A stretch of DNA of 64,000 nt from Odontesthes bonariensis (taxonomy: Eukaryota; Chordata; Actinopteri; Atheriniformes; Atherinopsidae), in NCBI RefSeq assembly GCF_027942865.1, contig NC_134514.1, positions 460,618 through 524,617 on the forward strand. Reading direction: 5' to 3'. Made by a program: the position numbers and the translations under genes. The notes under the pieces are model-generated. The model was not told the origin of the DNA. It was given only the letters and a program-made list of their open reading frames with translations, and did no database searches. Shown here piece by piece: positions 1 through 10,000 of the stretch (the first letter of the stretch is position 1; each line of letters begins with the position of its first letter).

Positions 1-1150
1 GGGTTCAGTTTGGGTGAGTTTGGGTTCAGTTTGGGTTCAGTTTGGGTTTAGTTTGGGGGAGTTTGGGTTCAGTTTGGGTTCAGTTTGGGTGAGTTTGGGT
101 TCAGTTTGGGTTCAGTTTGGGGGAGTTTGGGTTCAGTTTGGGGGAGTTTGGGTTCAGTTTGGGTTCAGTTTGGGGGAGTTTGGGTTCAGTTTGGGGGAGT
201 TTGGGTTGAGTTTGGGTTGAGTTTGGGTTGAGTTTGGGTTGAGTTTGGGTTGAGTTTGGGTTCAGTTTGGGTTTAGTTTGGGTTTAGTTTGGGTTTAGTT
301 TGGGTTCAGTTTGGGTTCAGTTTGGGTTCAGTTTGGGTTCAGTTTGGGTTTAGTTTGGGTTTAGTTTGGGTTCAGTTTGGGTTCAGTTTGGGTTCAGTTT
401 GGGTTCAGTTTGGGTTCAGTTTGGGTTCAGTTTGGGTTCAGTTTGGGTTTAGTTTGGGTTTAGTTTGGGTTTAGTTTGGGTGAGTTTGGGTGAGTTTGGG
501 TGAGTTTGGGTTTAGTTTGGGTTTAGTTTGGGGGAGTTTGGGTTCAGTTTGGGTTCAGTTTGGGTGAGTTTGGGTTCAGTTTGGGGGAGTTTGGGTTTAG
601 TTTGGGTTCAGTTTGGGGGAGTTTGGGTTCAGTTTGGGTTCAGTTTGGGGGAGTTTGGGTTTAGTTTGGGTTCAGTTTGGGGGAGTTTGGGTTCAGTTTG
701 GGTGAGTTTGGGTTCAGTTTGGGTTCAGTTTGGGTTCAGTTTGGGTGAGTTTGGGTTCAGTTTGGGTGAGTTTGGGTTCAGTTTGGGTTCAGTTTGGGTG
801 ACTTTGGGTTCAGTTTGGGGGAGTTTGGGTTCAGTTTGGGGGAGTTTGGGTTCAGTTTGGGTGAGTTTGGGTTCAGTTTGGGTGAGTTTGGGTTCAGTTT
901 GGGTTCAGTTTGGGTGAGTTTGGGTTCAGTTTGGGTGAGTTTGGGTTCAGTTTGGGTTCAGTTTGGGTGACTTTGGGTTCAGTTTGGGGGAGTTTGGGTT
1001 CAGTTTGGGGGAGTTTGGGTTCAGTTTGGGTTCAGTTTGGGGGAGTTTGGGTTCAGTTTGGGGGAGTTTGGGGGAGTTTGGGTTCAGTTTGGGTGAGTTT
1101 GGGTTCAGTTTGGGGGAGTTTGGGGTGAGTTTGGGGGAGTTTGGGTTCAG
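1..1150. repeat. G-rich 10/11-bp minisatellite in the last visible tsen34 intron
   Basis: The stretch is built of units such as TTTGGGTTCAG, TTTGGGTTTAG, TTTGGGTGAG and TTTGGGGGAG. It runs off the left edge. On the minus (gene) strand it starts about a dozen bases after the tsen34 donor at 1161. Runs of three or more G recur every 10-11 bases, so G-quadruplexes could form on the plus strand, which is the template strand of the gene. Short open frames inside it are repeat shadows. Confidence 0.95.
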
Positions 1151-3208
1151 GTTTATCTCACCTGGATAAACCAGGAAGTCTCCTCCGAACTTCCCCGCTG
1201 AGGTCAGGAAGAAGCCCCGCCCCCGCAGGTCTCTGAACACCTGGTACCTGGCGTTGGGCTCCACCTGCGCTCTGATTGGCCGCTCGGCCCGCAGGAAGGC
1301 CCGGGCCTCAGGGCAGTAGCTAAGCCCCGCCCTCGACGTGCTCAGCTGGACCGCCATCGCTGAGCGAGGGAAGGTGAAGTTCTGATCCAAGGCCAGCAGG
1401 CGGCGCCGCACGGCCTCATCCGGTTCCCCAGGGCCGGGCTCCGAGTCTGCGGGGACCAGAACCAGAACCAGACAGTGAGACGGGTTCAGGTGCAGACGGC
1501 AGAAAACGTCCTGAACACTCACCTGTGTGCGATGATGTCATGGCTCGGCGCAGCGCCGCCTTCCTGTCCTGCAGAGCGAGGGCGCTTTGCTCCTGGAAAC
1601 TCCTCAGCTGCTCCGCCTCCAGCTGCCGCCGGAGCTCCGCCCCTCCATCCTGCCGCCGGAGCTCCGCCCCTCCTTCCTGCCGCCGGAGCTCCGCCCCTCC
1701 ATCCTGCCGCCGGAGCTCCGCCCCTCCATCCTGCCGCCGGAGCTCCGCCCCTCCTTCCTGCCGCCGGAGCTCCGCCCCTCCATCCTGCCGCCGGAGCTCC
1801 GCCCCTCCATCCTGCCGCCGGAGCTCCGCCCCTCCTTCCTGCCGCCGGAGCTCCGCCCCTCCATCCTGCCGCCGCGTCCCACTGTCCCCCTGAGCAGGTG
1901 ACCATACCAACATCACAAACTATGTTAGGACTAGTTTACCTCAGAGCTGGTTAACTAGCCTGGTTAGCATCTAGTTAACTATCCTGGTTAGTAGCGGATT
2001 AACTAGACTGGTTAGCAGTTGGTTACTTGACCTGGTTGGTTAATTAGCCTGTTAGTAGCTGGTCAACTAGTCTGGTTAGCAGCTGGTTAACTGACCTGGT
2101 TAGCAGCTCATTAAGTGGCCTGGTTAGCAGCTGGTTAACTAACATGGTCAGCAGCAGGTTAACTGACCTGGTTAGCAGCTGGTTAACTAGTCTGATTATT
2201 AGCTGGTTAACAAACATGGTCAGCAGCAGGTTAACTGACCTGGTTAGCAGCTGGTTAACTAGTCTGGTTATTAGCTGGTTAACTAACATGGTCAGCAGCA
2301 GGTTAACTGACCTGGTTAGCAGCTGGTTAACTAACCTGGTTAGCAGCTGGTTAACTGATCTGCTTAGCAGCTCATTAACTGACCTGGTTAGCATCTGGTT
2401 AACTAACCTGGTTAGCAGCAGGTTAACTGACCTGGTTAGCAGCAGGTTAACTAACCTGGTTAGCAGACCTGGTTAGCAGCTCATTAACTGACCTGTTAGC
2501 AGCTGGTTAACTGACCTGGTTAGCAGCTGGTTAACTGACCTGGTTAGCAGCTGGTTAACTGATCTGCTTAGCAGCTCGTTAACTGACCTGGTTAGCATCT
2601 GGTTAACTAACCTGGTTAGCATCTGGTTAACTAACCTGGTTAGCAGCTGGTTAACTAACATGGTCAGCAGCAGGTTAACTGACCTGGTTAGCAGCTGGTT
2701 AACTGATCTGCTTAGCAGCTCATTAACTGACCTAGTTAGCAGCTGGTTAACTGACCTGGTTAGCAGCAGGTTAACTGACCTGGTTAGCAGCTGGTTAACT
2801 GACCTGGTTAGCAGCAGGTTAACTAACCTGGTTAGCTGCTGGTAGCCTGCCGGCGGCACGGCGCTCCCTCAGTAGCTCCGCCTCCTCGGGCAGCAGCAGC
2901 AGCGGGCGGCCCAGCCGGGCGTTCTGACGCGGCGTTCGGGGCAGCGAGCCCAGCAGCGCCCCCACCAGGCCACCAGACCGCACCTCCTTCAGGTCCTGCG
3001 TCCTCCACAGCAGGGGGGCGGAGTCACACAGACTGAGGCCCACAACAAGGGTGGAGTCCTCCACCTGCTCCTCCCTGCTGGCCTCCACCTGCTCCTCCAC
3101 CTGCTCCTCCACCTGCTCCTCCCTGCAGGCCTCCACCTGCTCCTCCACCTGCTCCTCCCTGCTGGCCTCCACCTGCTCCTCCACCTGCTCCTCCCTGCAG
3201 GCCTCCAT
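1..3208 (-). CDS. tsen34: tRNA-splicing endonuclease subunit Sen34 (3'-truncated by window edge)
   Basis: Three coding exons are seen: 3208-2828, 1889-1523 and 1446-1162. Phases agree at both junctions (0, then 1). TSEN34 is one of the two catalytic subunits of the nuclear TSEN complex that removes tRNA introns. Exon 1 holds the family segment PRTPRQNARLGRPLLLLPEE. Exon 2 ends with SFQEQSALAL, as in vertebrate TSEN34. Exon 3 holds AGKFGGDFLVYPG, whose Tyr (about residue 343) corresponds to the catalytic Tyr. The His and Lys of the triad would lie in exons left of base 1. The start at 3208 is the only in-frame ATG before the conserved part, which begins near residue 52. The first 50 residues are an EEQVE-type repeat absent from human TSEN34. 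Exon 2 carries nine copies of a 9-residue repeat. Exon 1 ends in CAG at 2828, inside the edge of the downstream intronic array. Confidence 0.88.
1633..1875 (-). repeat. 27-bp coding minisatellite in tsen34 exon 2
   Basis: Nine in-frame copies encode (D/E)GGAELRRQ. Copies alternate between D and E at the first residue because of one base change (tccatc or tccttc on the plus strand). They lie in the linker just before the conserved SFQEQSAL segment, a region that is low-complexity and length-variable in the family. All other frames are also open here, giving unrelated shadow open frames. Confidence 0.9.
1925..2840. repeat. 24-bp minisatellite filling tsen34 intron 1
   Basis: Units built on ACCTGGTTAGCAGCTGGTTA run through almost the whole intron between exon 1 and exon 2. 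Read on the gene strand, each unit contains AACCAGGTTAGT or AACCAGGTCAGT, which is a 5' splice-site consensus (CAG/GTTAGT, CAG/GTCAGT). The real exon-1 donor at 2828/2827 is the first such copy. Confidence 0.93.
3050..3206 (-). repeat. Coding EEQVE repeat at the tsen34 N-terminus
   Basis: Irregular 12-bp and larger units encode REEQVEEQVEA-type residues, about residues 2-50 of the predicted protein. The segment is highly charged and probably forms a helix. The conserved TSEN34 sequence starts just after it. Confidence 0.8.
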
Positions 3209-5047
3209 CACCACAGTCTGTAACAGACAGAGAAGTGGAGCTCAGGGGATGGCTGATGAGCTCAGACTCCATCAGTGCGACGGCGCTCTGATCTTCTTTA
3301 AGCAGGAAGGAGGAGCTGACAACATGGATGAAAGCTCTTCAATCACACCTATGAATTCATTCAAACATGCATTACAAATTAAACTGATGACCTCGGTGCT
3401 AAAGTGGAACCAAAGCAGTTCATATGAGAAAGTTCTGACCCAGTTATTTACTCTCTGGGTCCAGATGCTTCGCTGCACAATCAGAAAATAAAGAAAAAAG
3501 AATGAGTAAGACGGCGACCCTGTTTGAACAGAGAGTCGGGGCAACTATAGGTGACACTGCTCTCTCTGGGGTGGTGGGGGCACATGTGGGTGACTCTGAT
3601 TACCCCCGGGGTAAATACCGATGTTTCTGTCTAACTCCCAACAACGTGTTCATACAGTAACGTGCAGAAGTGCGCCGGGGAAAAGGTGAGGCTGATGAAG
3701 ACATTTCACACTTTACGCACAGAGTTATTAACATTTGCCCACAGAGACGATCAGGGGCTGGTTAGAAAGATCTTAAGCTGAAGTTTAACTAGCAAGAAAC
3801 TAACTTTAACCACCGACTGATGCTGTGAAGATGGGACAGAAACTGGGGGCGCACATACTCCATGCACGTCACGGGGAATAATATTAGGACAATTACAAGA
3901 ATAAAGTTACTCACCAAGAAGCCAGCCATCACGCACAGTCCCACCCTGTAGTCTGTTCCCAACATGCTGTTACTCAGAATGTATGAATCGTGCGTTGAGG
4001 ACTAACTGTTAACCCATTTATTATAACAGTTTCCCAACAGCTGCAGAAACGTGCGTACGCCAGGCCTGAAGTCGGCGGGAGGCACCAAACATTTCCACGG
4101 TCATTTGGCTCCTGATACATCTGATGGATGACGTGAAAGCGTGCGCACGCTTTGTACATGAGGCCCCTGGTGTGTAACGTCAGGTGGTAATAATTCAGCC
4201 CATAATGTCACCTGTAAACCAAACCTGAACTTTAAAGGGAGAGTTCAGTATTTTAAAGCTGGACCTTATTTCTGACATAAAATACCTTCATCTGCTCACC
4301 GATAACAGTTTGGGGAAAGTTAGTAACCCTAACCCTTCGGGAGATATTTAGATGAGATTCGCCTATATCCATAAAACCACAGGCATTAAGATTCTTTATA
4401 TGTATATCCATAAAACCACAGACATTAAGATTCTTTATATGTATATCCATAAAACAGAGAGAACAGGCAGAGACAGTACAGCCTCTGAATAAGAAATTAT
4501 CTGTCTTTATTTCACCAATACTTTAAGACCAATGAATGACTGACTGAATGACTGAATGAATGAATGGATGAATGAATGGATGGATGAATGGATGGATGGA
4601 TGAATGGATGAATGAATGACTGACTGAATGACTGAATGAATGAATGGATGAATGAATGGATGGATGAATGGATGGATGAATGAATGAATGAATGAATGGA
4701 TGAATGAATGGATGGATGAATGAATGGATGAATGAATGGATGGATGAATGAATGAATGAATGGATGGATGAATGGATGAATGAATGGATGCTGTTGCCCT
4801 GCTGTTATTTCAGAACTCTTTTCAGGCTCTCAGGCCCTCAAACTGCTGAATCTGCACCTTTCTTTCTGTTTCTCCTCTGAACTCTGAGCAGATGAAATAA
4901 AAATAAAAATAAAATAAAATCAGCTGACACAGACTGATCCTTCATTAAAATATTTTCTCGACCCTGAACCTCCGCACAGAACCAGCAGTGATCAATAAAA
5001 CCCGGATTCTGACCCCCTGAGGAACAAGAACCAGAACCAGTCTCACC
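3209..5047. other. 5' flank or 5' UTR intron of tsen34; no gene recognised
   Basis: On the minus strand a splice acceptor (TTACAG) lies about 15 bases before the tsen34 ATG, so a 5' UTR intron is likely. Candidate donors are at 5047/5046 (CCG/GTGAGA) and 5148/5147 (CAG/GTAAAC). The stretch also holds a short duplicated segment near 4365-4450 and a tetranucleotide array. I see no other coding sequence. Confidence 0.5.
4540..4790. repeat. TGAA/TGGA tetranucleotide microsatellite
   Basis: Interspersed tgaa and tgga tetramers with a few tgac variants. A block of about 70 bases beginning ctgactgaatgactgaatga is repeated once, so the array grew partly by larger duplications. Confidence 0.95.
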
Positions 5048-5147
5048 GGAGAGTCCAGCAGCCGTTAACCCGGAAACTTTCACCAGTTAACTAGTTAACT
5101 AATCATCAATTAGTAGGTTTAAACTTATTTAGATCGGGATTGTTTAC

Positions 5148-5310
5148 CTGCTGCGTCGCTGCACGAGGAGCCGCCGCACGGCCTGCCGTAAAGCGCTCCG
5201 GCTGCAGGCTCCGCCTCCCCGCCTCAGGCAGCCAATAGGAGCACAGAGAGGGCTGACTGACAGCGGAATTAACCAATTCAAGGCTGGGATCCACTTCCGG
5301 TAATTTTACG
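5148..5310 (-). promoter_or_regulatory. Probable tsen34 promoter and first non-coding exon
   Basis: This GC-rich segment lies upstream of tsen34 on the minus strand. It ends in a good donor (CAG/GTAAAC at 5148/5147). It has an ETS-type CCGGAAGTGG (minus strand, about 5291-5300) and a CCAAT-type box on the plus strand near 5231. No TATA box is seen. The assignment is inferred from position and motifs only. Confidence 0.4.
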
Positions 5311-5389
5311 TTTCACAGCCAAGAGTTCAGTCTGAAGAGACTCTTTACAACCTAAAGTCGTTATTTACCCGCCCCGGAACCATCCCCAA

Positions 5390-5545
5390 TATAAAGTAAT
5401 ATAATATAATACCATTTAATTAATGTAATAACATTTAATTTAATTAATATCATTTCATTAATATAATATCAATTAATTTAATTTATATAATATCAATTAA
5501 TTTAATTTATATAATATCATTTAATTTAATTAATATATAAATATA
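5390..5545. repeat. AT-rich taatttaat/tataat low-complexity tract
   Basis: Degenerate repeats of aatttaattaatat-type sequence. It is probably untranscribed spacer between tsen34 and the Harbinger element. Confidence 0.7.
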
Positions 5546-5706
5546 TGTGTCCTGTCCAACAGACCTGATCCAGTTCCCTTCCAAGCAGCCTTTCCTGGAA
5601 CCTTTAAAGTGATCAATAGTTCCCCAGAAACCATTTTAAACTATGACTCCTGGGGCCCCTCCTCCAAGTGAGTCTGAAGGCGTGACCTGAACATCCTTTT
5701 ATCACT

Positions 5707-6366
5707 AGCCCCTTTCACACTGAGACTCGCTACCTTAGCGGGTCCAAATTGCCACTTCATCCCGCGTCGAGCAATGTGAACGCTTGGCGTGTTGGTGACC
5801 CGTGCCGTCTGAAGCCGAGTTCAGGGGGCGTGGCCTAGTGGCAGAGCGTCACACCAAACACATAAAATGCTGGGCGTGTGACGTAGGCACAAGCCATGTG
5901 TCGGAGGTAGGGTTAAATACACCTTCAGGACTTGTTTTTGCAATTGTATATGCAGTTCATGGAGATGTTATTTTACGGGGTGTGGATGGTTACAACGTGG
6001 GATGCCGCCGAAGAACATATGCGGAGAATACAAGAGCACTATAGTCCCCGACATGTGGCGGTAAATAACGTCCTCTGCTCGGAGGCTGAGGAGCTCGCGG
6101 ACCTCCTTGTCTCCCCAGTTGGCCATCTTCAAAAATGTCTCGAACTTGAAGTGAAACTTTAAACTCCTCACGTCACGCCACGCCCACGTCCGACCCGCGT
6201 CGATTGCGTTCACACCAAACTCGGCTCGGCAAAAAGACTAGGGTCCGACGCGGGTCGAAAGGCGAGTCGAGTTGACGCGGCAGCCCGGGTCGGCAGTGTG
6301 AACGCAACAGCGGACACGCTAAATTCGCGGATTAAATGCGGGTTATTCCTCAGTGTGAAAGGGGCT
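5707..6366. mobile_element. PIF/Harbinger-type DNA transposon derivative
   Basis: The element is 660 bp, with perfect 18-bp terminal inverted repeats (AGCCCCTTTCACACTGAG) and a 3-bp ACT target-site duplication at 5704-5706 and 6367-6369. On the minus strand from the ATG at 6126 it encodes MANWGDKEVRELLSLRAED, which resembles the start of the Myb/SANT-like DNA-binding protein carried by Harbinger elements. The frame ends after about 50 residues. No transposase was seen, so it is non-autonomous. Confidence 0.75.
6076..6126 (-). pseudogene. Remnant of Harbinger Myb-like protein
   Basis: A short segment (MANWGDKEVRELL...) with the W-E/D-V-R-ELL spacing of the Myb/SANT-like domain. It lies inside the transposon, and similarity fades after about 20-30 residues. 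Confidence 0.5.
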
Positions 6367-6628
6367 ACTGACTCCTGGGGCCCCTCCTCCAGGTGAGTCT
6401 GAAGGCGTGGCCTGAACATCCTGTTATCTATGACTCCTGGGGCTCCTGGGGCCCCTCCTCCAGATGGAAACTGAGGGTTTAAACATGGTGTGATGCATGT
6501 TGGGTCTCCATTAAAGCCAAACCCACCTGTGGTCGTGGTTCAGATCCAACGTTGGGTCCATGGGGTGAGAAGCTCTGCTCGGGCCCCTGGGGCAGTAAGA
6601 AACACACCAGATGCGGGGGGGGGGGGGC

Positions 6629-6634
6629 TTTATT
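6629..6634 (-). terminator. Polyadenylation signal for eif2a
   Basis: AATAAA on the minus strand, about 385 bases past the eif2a stop codon. It is the first good signal downstream, so the 3' UTR would be about 400 bases. Confidence 0.5.
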
Positions 6635-7019
6635 GGTGAACAGAACAAATGTTGCACAGCAACACGCTCCAGTGAGCACACATGCACAAACGCACACGCC
6701 TGTTTCACATGAAATAAAGGGCCAGTCCAACATTTTGCTCAATCCTCAAAATGCTGCACTGTCCCTTTAACTGACGTTTCTTCTTCTTCTGTGATCTGCC
6801 TCACTTCCTGTCACCTCGGCTCCCTGCCTACGTTTCCCACAATGCCCCTGGATAGCCGGAAGCCGTCAGCATCAGTCGTAAAGAAAGCAGGAAAATAATC
6901 GTCCAATCGGCTGATCACACCACCTGTAGGATAAGCCCCGCCCCCTCACACAGCTCATTTCCACACTCAGTCCAATCAGAGAGAGGTGTGGGCGTGGCCT
7001 GTGGGCCCTCAGGCTCCGC

Positions 7020-10000
7020 CTACTGCCCCACCTGCAGCTCCTGCAGCTCCTTCAGCAGCTGCTCCTCCTTCTGGACCTTCTCCAGCTGAGGAACACAGAA
7101 ACATCCAGTTACACCGTCAGTCTGAGGTCAGAGGTCACAGAGGTCACTGAGGTCACAGGTCAGGGAGGTCAACCTCCCACCAGCTGCACCAGGTACTGTA
7201 ACTGAACTATGACTTTCTAACCTGCAGGCTGTACAGGTGTGTTCTCACACAGCTGTATGAATGATTCCTGTTGATGTTTTTTTACTTCAGATGTGTTCTG
7301 AATGCAGCTCTAGAGGCTCGTATTTGAACTCACCTGGTTCTTCTGCAGCACCTTTCCAGAGACCTGCAGCTCCTTCAGCTCCTCGATGGCCTTCAGTTTC
7401 TGAAGCAGATACACATCACTGACCCTTCAGCCAATCACAGCACAGCGAGTTTTAACCTGCACCCGTCCTGCTCCTCACCTTCTTTAAGTTCTTGATCTTC
7501 TTGTCCATCTCTGGGTCTCCGCTGCTCGTCTCTGATTGGCTGTTGCCAACGGGGGCGGGATCAGACGGAGGTCCAGGATCAGGTTTGTTCTCCTGCAGAC
7601 ATAAAAAAAGGTTACTGGTCCGTATGTCAGCACACAGACGACCTATTCATCCTAAAGGTTAAAGGTCACCCCAAGGTCAGAAACCCAAGAGCTACATCTC
7701 AGACTCTGCGGGCCTCAGTTAGCATGTTAAAGGTTAAAGGTCACCCCAAGGTCAGAGACCCAAGAGCTACATCTCAGACTCTGCGGGCCTCAGTCAGCAT
7801 GTTAAAGGTTAAAGGTCACCCCAAGGTCAGAGACCCAAGAGCTACATCTCAGACTCTGCAGGCCTCAGTTAGCATGTTAAAGGTTAAAGGTCACCCCAAG
7901 GTCAGGGTTAGGGTCACTTAGTTTCTCACTCACTGCTTCTGTGTCTCAGTGTTTCTTCCATAAATAATGAGACAGTGTTTTAACATTGTTTCAGTTCACC
8001 TGTTTATCTGTTAGTCTGTTTACCTGTTAGTCTGTTTACCTGTTAGCCTGATAGCCTGTTAGTCTGTTTACCTGTTAGTCTGTTTACCTGTTAGCCTGTT
8101 TACCTGTTAGCCTGTTTACCTGTTCACCTGTTAGCCTGTTTACCTGTTAGTCTGTTTACCTGTTAGCCTGTTTACCTGTTAGCCTGTTAGTCTGTTTACC
8201 TGTTAGTCTGTTTACCTGTTAGTCTGTTTACCTGTTAGCATGTTAGTCTGTTTACCTGTTAGCATGTTAGTCTGTTTACCTGTTAGCATGTTAGCCTGTT
8301 AGTCTGTTTACCTGTTCACCTGTTAGTCTGTTTACCTGTTAGCCTGTTTACCTGTTAGTCTGTTTACCTGTTCACCTGTTAGCCTGTTTACCTGTTAGTC
8401 TGTTTACCTGTTAGCCTGTTAGTCTGTTTACCTGTTAGTCTGTTTACCTGTTAGTCTGTTTACCTGTTCACCTGTTAGCCTGTTTACCTGTTAGTCTGTT
8501 TACCTGTTAGCCTGTTAGTCTGTTTACCTGTTAGTCTGTTTACCTGTTAGCATGTTAGTCTGTTTACCTGTTAGCATGTTAGCCTGTTAGTCTGTTTACC
8601 TGTTCACCTGTTAGTCTGTTTACCTGTTAGCCTGTTTACCTGTTAGTCTGTTTACCTGTTAGTCTGTTTACCTGTTAGCATGTTTACCTGTTAGTCTGTT
8701 TACCTGTTAGCATGTTTACCTGTTAGTCTGTTCACCTGTTAGTCTGTTCACCTGTTAGTCTGTTTACCTGTTAGCATGTTAGTCTGTTTACCTGTTAGTC
8801 TGTTAGCCTGTTAGCATGTTAGCCTGTTAATCTGTTCACCTGTTAGTCTGTTTACCTGTTAGCATGTTAGTCTGTTAGCCTGTTAGCATGTTAGCCTGTT
8901 TACCTGTTAGCCTGTTAGTCTGTTTACCTGTTAGCCTGGTAGTCTGTTTACCTGTTAGCCTGATAGTCTGTTTACCTGTTAGCATGTTTACCTGTTAGTC
9001 TGTTCACCTGTTAGTCTGTTCACCTGTTAGTCTGTTCACCTGTTAGTCTGTTTACCTGTTAGCATGTTAGTCTGTTTACCTGTTAGTCTGTTAGCCTGTT
9101 AGCATGTTAGCCTGTTAATCTGTTCACCTGTTAGTCTGTTTACCTGTTAGCATGTTAGTCGGTTTACCTGTTAGCCTGTTAGCCTGTTTACCTGTTAGCC
9201 TGTTAGTCTGTTTACCTGTTAGCCTGGTAGTCTGTTTACCTGTTAGCCTGGTAGTCTGTTTACCTGTTAGCCTGATAGTCTGTTTACCTGTTAGCCTGTT
9301 AGCCTGTTTACCTGTTAGCCTGTTAGTCTGTTTACCTGTTAGCATGTTTACCTGCTTGGCTGCTTTCTTTGCTTCTCGCTTCTTCTGATTCTTCAGCGCA
9401 GACTTGGAAAGGTTCTTCTCTCCCGAGAATCCTGAACGAAGGTCCTGAGGAGGCTCATCCTCGTGCTGTCAGACACAGACAGACAGTTTTAGATCAGCAG
9501 GAACAGTTATAGATCAGCAGGAACAGTTATAGATCAGCAGGAACAGTTTTAGATCAGCAGGAACAGCTATAGATCAGCAGGAACAGCTATAGATCAGCAG
9601 GAACAGCTATAGATCAGCAGGAACAGTTTTAGATCAGCAGGAACAGTTTTAGATCAGCAGGAACAGCTATAGATCAGCAGGAACAGCTATAGATCAGCAG
9701 GAACAGTTATAGATCAGCAGGAACAGCTATAGATCAGCAGGAACAGTTATAGATCAGCAGGAACAGTTATAGATCAGCAGGAACAGTTTTAGATCAGCAG
9801 GAACAGCTATAGATCAGCAGGAACAGCTATAGATCAGCAGGAACAGTTATAGATCAGCAGGAACAGCTATAGATCAGCAGGAACAGCTATAGATCAGCAG
9901 GAACAGCTATAGATCAGCAGGAACAGCTATAGATCAGCAGGAACAGTTATAGATCAGCAGGAACAGCTATAGATCAGCAGGAACAGTTATAGATCAGCAG

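Larger units (their letters stand above)
5645..6428. repeat. 59-bp direct duplication flanking the Harbinger insertion
   Basis: The segment beginning gactcctggggcccctcc at 5645-5703 recurs at 6370-6428 with a few mismatches. A further partial copy follows at about 6431. The transposon sits at the junction of two tandem copies. Confidence 0.85.

Noticed and set aside
1-1150. Telomere or interstitial telomeric repeat
   Set aside because: GGGTTTAG-like units occur, but the vertebrate TTAGGG hexamer array is absent and units are 10-11 bp.
3974-4159. Short open frame near a gcgtgcgcacgc palindrome
   Set aside because: No family resemblance; only short open frames.
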